Notes: generated from the sequence alone by a model not told the origin. A stretch of DNA of 7,315 nt from Fimbriimonadaceae bacterium (GCA_947447315.1 CANFJD010000143.1:1-7315), one strand, 5' to 3'; shown: positions 1 to 6,135, counted from the stretch's first letter. Numbers and translations are program-made.

Positions 1-240
1 GGCTACGGCCGCCAAATGGGGAGAACGGATAAGTACCGCGGTAGCACCTACGCTGTGAACCTATTACCAAAAATGAAGATTGAGGTCATTCTTTCTGACG
101 AGCAACTCGAGGAGGCGATTGAGTCAATTATTAGCGTCACCCAGTCGGGCGAGATTGGTGACGGAAAGATCTTCGTAAGCGACGTCCTCGATGTGGTTCG
201 AATTCGAACTGGCGAACGTGGCGTCGCGGCTCTTCATTAA
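1..240 (+). CDS. glnB: Nitrogen regulatory protein P-II, C-terminal part (5' end outside window)
   Basis: Cytoplasmic trimeric signal protein that reads 2-oxoglutarate and ATP/ADP and controls nitrogen-assimilation targets. Frame 1 is open from the window edge, so the gene starts upstream; the ATG at 16 is internal. The visible part begins inside the T-loop (GYGRQMG, then YRGSTY). The second Tyr of YRGSTY matches the uridylylated Tyr51 of E. coli GlnB, so modification remains possible. LLPKMKIEV, the B-loop GEIGDGKIFVSD and the C-loop RIRTGE (nucleotide-contacting Lys and Args) follow in the normal order, and the protein ends at the usual place. Oddities: the common GRQKGH is GRQMGR here, and the B-loop TGK is SGE. 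The next gene starts about 12-15 bases downstream on the same strand. GlnB versus GlnK cannot be told apart without the N-terminus and upstream neighbours. Confidence 0.95.
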   Translation, partial: GYGRQMGRTDKYRGSTYAVNLLPKMKIEVILSDEQLEEAIESIISVTQSGEIGDGKIFVSDVLDVVRIRTGERGVAALH

Positions 241-255
241 GTATCGGATCCGTTG

Positions 256-723
256 ATGGCCCGTTGGGAAAACTTTCACATCTGGCGGGGACGCCTGCCG
301 CATTGGCGAGCCGAAGGGGTGACTTATTACGCCACGTTCAGACACCGTCGAGAACTTACGGAGCCCGAGTGTCGTCTGCTTCTCTCAAATCTGCTGAAAC
401 CGGACGGCCGGCGTTGGTCACTGATCGCCTGTGCTGTGCTTCCTGGAGCGACCGAGGTTATTTTTGAGATGGCAGAAGATGGTGAACTCTCTGACATCTT
501 GGAAAAGGCCAAAACGCGGGCCGGAAAAGCAATCATCAAAGCCAGTGGCGAACGCTTTCCGCCCTTCTACCAGGAGAGCTACGACCGCATCATTCGCGAC
601 GAATCTGAATTGGAGGAAAGACTGGAAGCAATCATCGCATCGCCCGTCAATGCCGAGCTCGCAAACGATCCCGAAGAGTACGGGTGTCTCTACGTGGCGA
701 ACTCGCCACAAAATGGGTCATAA
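256..723 (+). CDS. Y1 (REP-associated/IS200-like) transposase-family protein lacking catalytic residues
   Basis: About 155 residues, of the transposase class that cuts single-stranded DNA with a HUH motif and a tyrosine. Family landmarks are in order: RGRLPHWRAEGVTYYATFR near residue 11, a hydrophobic strand ending VLPGATEV (61-68), GELSDILEKAK (76-86), FYQESYDRIIRDESELEE (about 104-121) and AIIASPVNAELA (125-136). In active relatives the strand reads like MPNHVHVL; here NHVH is GATE (64-67), so both HUH histidines are gone. The helix that usually reads RYIxxNPV is EAIIASPV, so the expected catalytic Tyr is Ala125. I infer a folded but non-nucleolytic, possibly DNA-binding, domesticated protein. 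No REP-like palindromes or terminal repeats are visible around it. It sits between glnB and rpmE on the same strand with short gaps, so it is probably co-transcribed. ATG 256 is chosen; TTG 253 directly before it is possible. No clear Shine-Dalgarno. Confidence 0.85.
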   Translation: MARWENFHIWRGRLPHWRAEGVTYYATFRHRRELTEPECRLLLSNLLKPDGRRWSLIACAVLPGATEVIFEMAEDGELSDILEKAKTRAGKAIIKASGERFPPFYQESYDRIIRDESELEERLEAIIASPVNAELANDPEEYGCLYVANSPQNGS

Positions 724-743
724 TTGGACTTCGCGAGAAAATT

Positions 744-980
744 ATGAAGACCGGCATTCATCCCAATAACTACCCCGTCCTATTCGTCGACGGAGAAAAC
801 GAGTGGGTAGGCATTTCGACCACCAAGCCCAACAATACAAAAGTAGTAAACGGTGTTGAGTACGGCGTGATCAACGTTGAAATTTCGGCTTACACCCATC
901 CTTTCTACACCGGCCAAAAGCGATTGGTCGACACTGCTGGTCGCGTTGAGCGATTTATGCGAAAGTACGGCAACAAGTAA
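744..980 (+). CDS. rpmE: 50S ribosomal protein bL31, cysteine-free form
   Basis: 78-residue protein of the large ribosomal subunit that helps form a bridge to the small subunit. The N-terminus MKTGIHPNNYPVLFVD and the C-terminal HPFYTGQKRLVDTAGRVERF are typical of bL31, and the length is normal. There is no cysteine anywhere, so the Zn-binding CxxC/C motifs of the zinc form are absent; this is a C-minus bL31 that should not depend on zinc. The start is ATG 744, where family similarity begins; the reading frame extends upstream to 684, but those residues overlap the preceding gene and do not match bL31. It starts 20 bases after that gene and is followed by a strong intrinsic terminator, so it is the last gene of its transcript. 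A CATAAT hexamer at 719-724 could give it a promoter of its own, but no -35 is seen. Confidence 0.95.
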   Translation: MKTGIHPNNYPVLFVDGENEWVGISTTKPNNTKVVNGVEYGVINVEISAYTHPFYTGQKRLVDTAGRVERFMRKYGNK

Positions 981-1003
981 GTCGGTCGGTCGCCTTTCTC
1001 AAA

Positions 1004-1053
1004 CCTCAATTCCGTTCGGCCAATTGGTCCGGGAATTGGGGTTTTTTGTTTTT
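1004..1053 (+). terminator. Rho-independent terminator after rpmE
   Basis: A 10-bp stem (1004-1013 CCTCAATTCC with 1032-1041 GGAATTGGGG, one G-T pair) encloses an 18-base loop. The loop holds a smaller palindrome, CCAATTGG at 1020-1027. The stem is followed directly by TTTTTTGTTTTT at 1042-1053. It lies 23 bases after the rpmE stop and ends the glnB-rpmE transcript before the NYN gene. There is no matching A-run on the 5' side, so it should work in the plus direction only. Confidence 0.88.
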
Positions 1054-1100
1054 GTGGGTGAGGTCCTTCTTAGTTGGAGTAACCCGTCCAAATTTCTAGA

Positions 1101-2000
1101 ATGATCACTTCAACATCAAACCGGGCATCAGCATTATTTATTGACTATGAAAATATTTACTATTTCCTTAAAAATAGATTAGAAGACGGAAAAGATCCCA
1201 ACGATCGAACTATTCACCTTCTGCGGGAGCTACGAGATCACCTGGCGGATAAGTGGAATTCTGATTCCGTCCTCATGCATGCATACGCAGACTTCGAGAG
1301 GATTGAGGAGAATGCCATGGGCCCTCTGTATCTTCTCGGTGTGACTCCCCACTATGTACTCGGGAGCGATCATAAGAACGCCGCCGACATGCATCTTGCA
1401 ATTGATGCTCTGACCGTTTTTTACACGCGCCAGGAAATTGAGACATTTGTGATCGTAGCTGGCGACCGTGACTACATCCCGCTGCTCAAGCACCTTCAAC
1501 AGTACAACAAAAGGGTTCTCGTTGCCAGCTTTCCAGATAACGTTTCTGGAGACCTTCTTCAAATTGTTGGGAAAGAACGGTTCCTGGATCTTATTCAGTT
1601 CTTGCCCGCCGGCGTGTCATTAAAGCCGGCTACGGTCAATCGGGAACCGGTCGTGCTTCCGAAGCCCCCCACGACGATGGAAGAGGCGATTGCAACTCCC
1701 GTTGCCGCTCGCCAGTTCCGATCTTGGCGGAAGATCGAAGATGAACGCGTTCGCCGCGCCTTGGAAGTTGCCCTCGACCACTTCCGCGGGAAGACGGAAA
1801 TTTGGGTTACACCGTACTTGAACAAGCTCCGCAGCGAGATGACGATGCTGGCCGAGTACGAACGAAAAGCATTGATTAGTGAACTTGAAGATGTTGGAGC
1901 AATTCGGGTTGAAAAGCGTCGCGGCGAGCCGAACGATTACTCCGTCATCTTGCTGAATTGGAACCATCCAGATGTACAAGACTTGAATCCTGAAAGCTAA
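1101..2000 (+). CDS. NYN-domain (PIN-like) putative ribonuclease with C-terminal winged-helix-like region
   Basis: 299-residue cytoplasmic protein of the NYN/LabA/DUF88 group, a PIN-like fold usually linked to metal-dependent RNA cleavage. Residues about 10-168 hold the fold and its acidic set: FIDYEN (Asp15), NAADMHLAIDA (Asp96, Asp102) and VAGDRDYIPLL (Asp122, Asp124). All the expected aspartates are present, so catalysis is plausible; the RNA target is unknown. A Pro/Thr-rich linker (about 172-200) leads to a second region at about 205-288, with helices and then VGAIRVEKRRGEP and YSVILLNW, which looks like a winged helix and may bind nucleic acid. This last point is inference from pattern only. 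The first 100 bases are about 31% GC, well below the neighbours. The gene stands alone after a terminator; no clear Shine-Dalgarno precedes ATG 1101 (GGAG at 1076-1079 is too far away). Confidence 0.85.
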   Translation: MITSTSNRASALFIDYENIYYFLKNRLEDGKDPNDRTIHLLRELRDHLADKWNSDSVLMHAYADFERIEENAMGPLYLLGVTPHYVLGSDHKNAADMHLAIDALTVFYTRQEIETFVIVAGDRDYIPLLKHLQQYNKRVLVASFPDNVSGDLLQIVGKERFLDLIQFLPAGVSLKPATVNREPVVLPKPPTTMEEAIATPVAARQFRSWRKIEDERVRRALEVALDHFRGKTEIWVTPYLNKLRSEMTMLAEYERKALISELEDVGAIRVEKRRGEPNDYSVILLNWNHPDVQDLNPES

Positions 2001-2060
2001 CACCTTTGGACCCAATTCAAATGGTAGGTACAGAAACGTAACCGGGCCATTTCGGCGTCG

Positions 2061-2066
2061 TACAAT
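2061..2066 (+). promoter_or_regulatory. -10-like element TACAAT, possible leaderless start
   Basis: TACAAT differs from TATAAT at one base and lies 6 bases before ATG 2073, so transcription would be expected to start at or next to the A of the start codon. No Shine-Dalgarno lies between, and no TTGACA-like box is found 16-18 bases upstream. Confidence 0.45.
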
Positions 2067-2072
2067 GGCAGC

Positions 2073-2627
2073 ATGCGACTTTCTCTCGGTCTCGCGGTTA
2101 TCGCAATTGAATCAGTGGTTTCTGGTGTCCACGCTGGGGCGCAATCCGCGGCGGACCAAGCCGATGCCACGCCCCATACCAAGCGTAAAGCGATTGCATC
2201 CAGCCTTGGCCCCACTACCGGGCAGGACGCCGCGGCGGTTTTTGGCAAAATTCAGGGAGCATTTATTTATGTGCTTGCGGTCAAGCCAACAAGTCCAACC
2301 CAGATCAAGAGCACTTCCGCGCCGATTGACCGAAAGGCCGTCGTCGGAGAGTTTCTTCGGCTCCGTGAAATGGCTAGTCCGGCTTTTAGGATGAAATTGA
2401 GACCCGCTCGGTACGACAAATCTCGGTGGACTTGGAGCACTCCAGAATTGGAGTCTTTGGTCAGAGAAGGTTACGTTGGCCCCCTTGGTCCGATAACCAC
2501 GAATAAGACATCGACGTTAACTCCGGCGGAGTTCGGCGATGCCCTAGGCTTTTTCCTCGCCCGCATCAGCCAAGTGACGCACCAGCCATCCACGCAGTGG
2601 ACTCCATATCTGCAGCCAGCCGACTAG
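2073..2627 (+). CDS. Putative secreted protein with a weak SLH-like module
   Basis: 184 residues, not assigned to a named family. The N-terminus MRLSLGLAVIAIESVVSGVHA resembles a signal peptide with possible cleavage after VHA or AGA, but it has one positive charge and a Glu in the hydrophobic stretch, so export is likely rather than certain. The middle (about 24-90) is Ala/Thr/Ser-rich. Residues about 113-167 follow the spacing of an S-layer homology repeat: a Trp near 119, ELESLVREGYVG at 125-136, then LTPAEFGDALGFFLARI at 149-165, like the SLH pattern of W, helix, Gly, then LT-x-x-E-F and a hydrophobic helix. A preceding IDRKAVVGEFLRL (85-97) could be the end of another degenerate repeat. 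This would suggest attachment at the cell surface. It has one module rather than the usual three, so the match is tentative. It starts 72 bases after the NYN gene and ends 53 bases before fumC. Confidence 0.72.
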   Translation: MRLSLGLAVIAIESVVSGVHAGAQSAADQADATPHTKRKAIASSLGPTTGQDAAAVFGKIQGAFIYVLAVKPTSPTQIKSTSAPIDRKAVVGEFLRLREMASPAFRMKLRPARYDKSRWTWSTPELESLVREGYVGPLGPITTNKTSTLTPAEFGDALGFFLARISQVTHQPSTQWTPYLQPAD

Positions 2628-2668
2628 ATTTGTCGATTTGCAGAAAGTCGCATGGACAGTGGTGGATT

Positions 2669-2674
2669 CATAAT
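2669..2674 (+). promoter_or_regulatory. -10-like element CATAAT before fumC
   Basis: CATAAT matches TATAAT at five of six positions and ends 6 bases before GTG 2681. The predicted transcript start falls at the start codon. The GAGG at 2676-2679 is too close to the start to act as a Shine-Dalgarno. TGGACA at 2653-2658 resembles a -35 box, but the 10-base spacing is too short. Confidence 0.38.
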
Positions 2675-2680
2675 AGAGGC

Positions 2681-4075
2681 GTGAGCTTTCGCGTTGAAAC
2701 GGATACGATGGGTCAGGTAGATGTCCCATCAGACAAGTACTGGGGGGCGCAAACACAGCGGTCGATCGAAAACTTCCCGATCGGACGCGATCGTTACCAA
2801 ATGTCGCCCGCGATTGTACGGGCGATGGGAGTTCTGAAGAAAGGCGCTGCCGAAGCAAATCGAGACCTCGGAGAACTTCCTGCCGAGATAGCGGAGCTAA
2901 TTGTACGGGCTGCGCAAGAGGTCATCGATGGGAAGCTAAATGAACACTTTCCGCTGGTGGTTTTCCAGACTGGTTCAGGGACCCAAAGCAACATGAACGC
3001 GAATGAGGTCATTTCAAACCGAGCTATTGAGATTGCCGGCGGAGTCATTGGCAGCAAGAATCCGGTTCACCCGAATGACCACGTAAACCGGGGACAGTCG
3101 AGCAATGATACATTTCCCACCGCGATGCATATCGCAACGGTCGAGGAACTCCATCGGCAATTGTACGGTCCGGTTTCAACTCTTCGCGATACCCTGCATC
3201 AGAAATCAGAGTCTTTCAACGACTTAGTGAAGGTAGGGCGAACGCACTTGCAGGATGCCACGCCTATCACCCTCGGTCAAGAGATTGGAGCGTGGGTTGC
3301 CCAGATTGATTTTTGTCTTTCTGAAGTCCGTCATGCCGAAAAGGGTCTCTATGAGCTGGCGATTGGTGGCACCGCCGTCGGCACTGGCTTAAATGCGCAC
3401 CCGCAGTTTGGTGATCTGGCGGCGAGCTATTTTGCAAAGGAAACCGGATTCCCATTTGTTTCTGCGAGCAACAAATTCGCTGCCCTCGCTGCACACGATG
3501 CATTGGTTCAAGTATCGGCTGCGCTACGAACTCTGGCGGGTGCGCTGATGAAAATGGCGAACGATGTTCGGTGGTTAGCTAGCGGCCCTCGGAACGGCAT
3601 CGGCGAGATCACCATTCCAGAAAATGAGCCTGGAAGCAGCATCATGCCCGGGAAGGTGAATCCAACCCAAAGTGAGGCGCTTACCATGGTGGCGGTTCAG
3701 GTCTTTGGGAATGACGCTGCGGTTGCTTTTGGAGGATCGCAAGGCAACTTTCAGCTAAACGTCTTCAAGCCGGTTATGGTGCATAACGTTCTCAGTTCCA
3801 TCCAACTGATTGGCGATGCATGCCAAGCGTTCAATGACAATTGCGCCTCCGGAATTGAGCCAAATCGGGATCGGATTGAAGCCAATTTGAACGCGAACCT
3901 AATGCAAGTGACTGCCCTCAATCGGCATATCGGTTACGACAAAGCGGCGGCGATCGCTAAGTATGCGCATAAAAACGGCTTAACGCTCCGAGAAGCGGCA
4001 GTTGGGCTTGGTCACGTCACCGAAGAGCAGTTCACCGAGTGGGTGGTGCCGCTCGACATGACGCACCCCAACTAA
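2681..4075 (+). CDS. fumC: Class II fumarate hydratase
   Basis: 464-residue homotetrameric enzyme of the TCA cycle that interconverts fumarate and (S)-malate; iron-independent and cytosolic. It aligns along its full length with E. coli FumC: VDVPSDKYWGAQTQRS near the N-terminus, QTGSGTQSNMNANEV (96-110), SSNDTFPTAMH (140-150), GRTHLQDATP with the active-site His189, and the superfamily signature GSSIMPGKVNPTQ (318-330) with the mobile-loop catalytic Ser at 319/320. GIEPNRDRIE and HIGYDKAA also match. This separates it from aspartase and argininosuccinate lyase of the same superfamily. GTG 2681 is chosen because FumC similarity starts there. The open frame extends upstream to GTG 2597, but those 28 codons overlap the preceding gene and match nothing in FumC. 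ispG follows after 22 bases with no terminator, so the two are probably co-transcribed at least in part. Confidence 0.97.
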   Translation: MSFRVETDTMGQVDVPSDKYWGAQTQRSIENFPIGRDRYQMSPAIVRAMGVLKKGAAEANRDLGELPAEIAELIVRAAQEVIDGKLNEHFPLVVFQTGSGTQSNMNANEVISNRAIEIAGGVIGSKNPVHPNDHVNRGQSSNDTFPTAMHIATVEELHRQLYGPVSTLRDTLHQKSESFNDLVKVGRTHLQDATPITLGQEIGAWVAQIDFCLSEVRHAEKGLYELAIGGTAVGTGLNAHPQFGDLAASYFAKETGFPFVSASNKFAALAAHDALVQVSAALRTLAGALMKMANDVRWLASGPRNGIGEITIPENEPGSSIMPGKVNPTQSEALTMVAVQVFGNDAAVAFGGSQGNFQLNVFKPVMVHNVLSSIQLIGDACQAFNDNCASGIEPNRDRIEANLNANLMQVTALNRHIGYDKAAAIAKYAHKNGLTLREAAVGLGHVTEEQFTEWVVPLDMTHPN

Positions 4076-4084
4076 AGCAGCCAC

Positions 4085-4090
4085 TAAAGT
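4085..4090 (+). promoter_or_regulatory. -10-like element TAAAGT before ispG
   Basis: TAAAGT (TAnnnT type) lies 7 bases before ATG 4098, again placing a transcript start at the start codon, and no Shine-Dalgarno is present. It is part of a short direct repeat: ACTAAAG occurs at 4071-4077 (overlapping the fumC stop) and 4083-4089, 12 bases apart. It may be an internal promoter of the fumC-ispG run, or chance. Confidence 0.33.
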
Positions 4091-4097
4091 ATTCAGC

Positions 4098-5339
4098 ATG
4101 AAATCTATGGAACTATTCGCTCAGCGTCGCACGACCACCCCCTGCAGGGTAGGGCCTATCATGATCGGCTCCGGTCACCCGGTTGTTGTGCAGAGCATGG
4201 TTACCGAGGAAACGCGAAACGTGCCCGCGGTCGTAGAGCAAGTTATCCATCTGCACCGTGCGGGATGCGAAATGGTACGCGTCACTACCCCATCTCTCAA
4301 CGACGCAAAGCTGTGCGAAGAAATCGCCGCGAAGGTCCGCGAGCAGTACAAATACGTGCCGCTTACCGCTGATGTCCATCACCAAGGCTCCGACATTGCG
4401 GTGGAGGCTGCCAAGCATGTAGATGAAGTTCGGCTAAACCCGGGACTCTTCGTATTCAAGCGTCACGGAACCCGAAAGTCCACTGACATTCGAGGTCGCG
4501 AAGGAGACGAAGTTGAAGCCTTACGGGCGGAAATGGCCTACGGCGAGGATGAATGGGCAGAAGAAGTACAGGCTGTTGAAGACAGCATCCGACCCGTTTT
4601 GGAAATGTGCCAAAAGTTCGATCGGGCGATGAGAATCGGGGTTAACCACGGCTCCCTCAGCGAGCGGATGCTCGTCACCTATGGCGATACCCCCGAGGGA
4701 ATGGTGCAAAGCGCTCTGGAATATCTGCGAATCTGCGAGAAATTTAACTACCGGAACCTCAATATTTCTCTAAAGGCATCGCGCGTACCCGTAATGGTAG
4801 CCGCGAACCGTCTGATGGTGCAAAGGATGGATGAGGTTGGTATGCGATATCCGCTCCACCTTGGCGTTACCGAAGCTGGCGACGGTGATTACGCCCGCAT
4901 CAAGTCCACCGCCGGCATAGCGACCTTGCTGATGGAAGGAATTGGCGATACCATCCGGGTGTCGCTCAGTGAGGATCCTGTGAACGAAATTCCGGTCTGC
5001 TACGACATCTTGCAGGCTCTCGGCTTGCGGAAAACCAAGGTCGAATATATCGCTTGCCCCAGTTGCGGCCGAACCAAGTTCAACCTCCCTCAGGTCTTGC
5101 ATGAAGTTCGGAATGCCACGTCCCACTTGGTTGGACTTGATATTGCCGTGATGGGGTGTATCGTAAATGGGCCCGGAGAAATGGCCGATGCCGACTATGG
5201 TTATGTAGGTGCCGCAGGCGGAAAAATCACTCTTTATCGAAAGCGCGAAATCGTCAAAAACAACGTTCCTCAGGAAAATGGAGTAGCCGAGCTCATTAGC
5301 CTTTTGCGCACCGACGGAGTTTGGCAGGAGCCGGTGTAG
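4098..5339 (+). CDS. ispG: 4-hydroxy-3-methylbut-2-enyl diphosphate synthase (long-insert type)
   Basis: 413-residue [4Fe-4S] enzyme of the MEP pathway. It reductively converts 2-C-methyl-D-erythritol 2,4-cyclodiphosphate to HMBPP, the precursor of IPP and DMAPP. The N-terminal TIM-barrel part has VGPIMIGSGHPVVVQSM, LTADVHH (89-95), RLNPG (112-116), RIGVNHGSLSER, HLGVTEAGDGD and GIGDTIRVSLSEDP. The C-terminal cluster domain has CPSCGRT (Cys320, Cys323) and MGCIVNGPGE (Cys354 as third ligand, Glu361 as the conserved acid). Between RLNPG and RIGVNHG there is an extra stretch of roughly 40 residues (about 119-163) compared with E. coli IspG. This and the surrounding wording (RAMRIG, NHGSLS, YPLHLGVTEAG) resemble cyanobacterial and plant enzymes, without the large extra plant domain. 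ATG 4098 is chosen; ATG 4107 is possible. The reductant (ferredoxin or flavodoxin) is not shown here. radC abuts it directly. Confidence 0.97.
   Translation: MKSMELFAQRRTTTPCRVGPIMIGSGHPVVVQSMVTEETRNVPAVVEQVIHLHRAGCEMVRVTTPSLNDAKLCEEIAAKVREQYKYVPLTADVHHQGSDIAVEAAKHVDEVRLNPGLFVFKRHGTRKSTDIRGREGDEVEALRAEMAYGEDEWAEEVQAVEDSIRPVLEMCQKFDRAMRIGVNHGSLSERMLVTYGDTPEGMVQSALEYLRICEKFNYRNLNISLKASRVPVMVAANRLMVQRMDEVGMRYPLHLGVTEAGDGDYARIKSTAGIATLLMEGIGDTIRVSLSEDPVNEIPVCYDILQALGLRKTKVEYIACPSCGRTKFNLPQVLHEVRNATSHLVGLDIAVMGCIVNGPGEMADADYGYVGAAGGKITLYRKREIVKNNVPQENGVAELISLLRTDGVWQEPV
5326..5330 (+). promoter_or_regulatory. Shine-Dalgarno of radC inside the end of ispG
   Basis: AGGAG lies within the last codons of ispG, 9 bases before TTG 5340. 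It supports an otherwise doubtful TTG start and suggests translational coupling of the two genes. Confidence 0.6.
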
Positions 5340-6002
5340 TTGGGGAACAGACCGGCTGATCGCGTCGCCGAGCGGAAAGTCAACGCCGCGAGTCCGGCTG
5401 ATTTGCTTGCGGTTGGCTTGGCTCGAGACGCTGAAGCTAGCGAGTTGATCCTTCCGGAATGCCGAAAGCTGTTGGCAAAGTATGGTTCGATTCATCGGCT
5501 TGCCGACTTAACGGCAACCGATCTCCGATCAACCGCCGGCCTGGAAGGCTTCGAAATCGACCGCACAATGGCGTTACTCGAACTTGGACGACGCATCGCT
5601 GTTGCCGATCGGGGAGAACCAACGGATCTCAGCGATGTCCGTCGCGTAGTAGCTCACCTTCGGGATCTCCAGAAAGAAAAAGTCGAACACTTCGTGGTCC
5701 TGCTTCTCGATTCGCAACTCAATCTTATTCGCCGCCACACGGTCCACATTGGAACGATTGATGCTTCACTGGTTGGATCAAAGGAGATTTTCCGTGAGGC
5801 GATCATCGCTGGTGCGGCGTGCATCATCGTCGCGCACAATCATCCATCTGGCGACCCGTTGCCCAGCCCCGAAGACATCTCCGTCACGGAAGATTTGATG
5901 GCGGCGGGTGAGATCTTGGATTTGGTTGTGCACGACCACATTATCGTTGGCAACCCTGACTTCTACAGCTTCAAGCGAAAGAAGTTGGTCTCATTGGTTT
6001 AG
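5340..6002 (+). CDS. radC: RadC family JAMM-domain protein
   Basis: 220 residues, matching RadC/UPF0758 (the historical DNA-repair name; the true function is unsettled). The N-terminal part (about 1-90) has the NRPADRV start and LLAVGLARDAEASEL seen in the helical region; its helix-hairpin-helix is degenerate (GLEGFEIDR at 68-75 in place of a GIGxAKA-type hairpin). The C-terminal JAMM metalloprotease-like domain is intact: Glu116 in VEHFVVLLLD, His166 and His168 in HNHPSGDPLPSPED, and Asp179 (HxH-x10-D), so zinc binding is plausible. The start is TTG 5340, with AGGAG 9 bases upstream; family similarity begins within a few residues. The TTG follows the ispG TAG immediately and is in the same frame, so no upstream start exists. 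It is slightly short for the family, mostly at the N-terminus. The C-terminal VHDHIIVG and YSFKRKKL are typical of RadC. Confidence 0.93.
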   Translation: MGNRPADRVAERKVNAASPADLLAVGLARDAEASELILPECRKLLAKYGSIHRLADLTATDLRSTAGLEGFEIDRTMALLELGRRIAVADRGEPTDLSDVRRVVAHLRDLQKEKVEHFVVLLLDSQLNLIRRHTVHIGTIDASLVGSKEIFREAIIAGAACIIVAHNHPSGDPLPSPEDISVTEDLMAAGEILDLVVHDHIIVGNPDFYSFKRKKLVSLV

Positions 6003-6135
6003 TCAACTAACGACGGTGCCGCCACTCCAGAGCTGATCTTTTCAACCAACTCAACGGCAGCATCCAGTCGCCAGCCGAATCTGCTTCACCCGTCCTTCCG
6101 GTAAAGTGACCCGACGGGCATTTTGCACCGAAAAT

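Noticed and set aside
241..1060. REP/BIME repeats that often accompany RAYT genes
   Set aside because: The only strong palindrome is the rpmE terminator with its T-run. No repeated GC-rich hairpins with a conserved head were seen.
1620..2015. 131-codon minus-strand open frame opposite the NYN gene
   Set aside because: Composition looks like a reverse shadow of a coding region; no start signal or family pattern.
2019..2052. Inverted repeat AAATGG / CCATTT after the NYN gene, with a small inner GGT/ACC pairing
   Set aside because: No T-run follows and the stem is short; a terminator or operator role cannot be supported.
2597..2680. Upstream extension of the fumC frame to GTG 2597
   Set aside because: It overlaps the end of the preceding gene and FumC similarity starts only at about 2681.
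4770..5495. 241-codon open frame on the minus strand
   Set aside because: It lies wholly opposite ispG and the start of radC, which are certain genes. The translation has no recognisable family pattern and no ribosome site.
6089..6118. Inverted repeat CCCGTC / GACGGG before the translin gene as a terminator for radC
   Set aside because: Only 6 bp with an 18-base loop, followed by CATTTTGC rather than a proper T-run; too weak to call.
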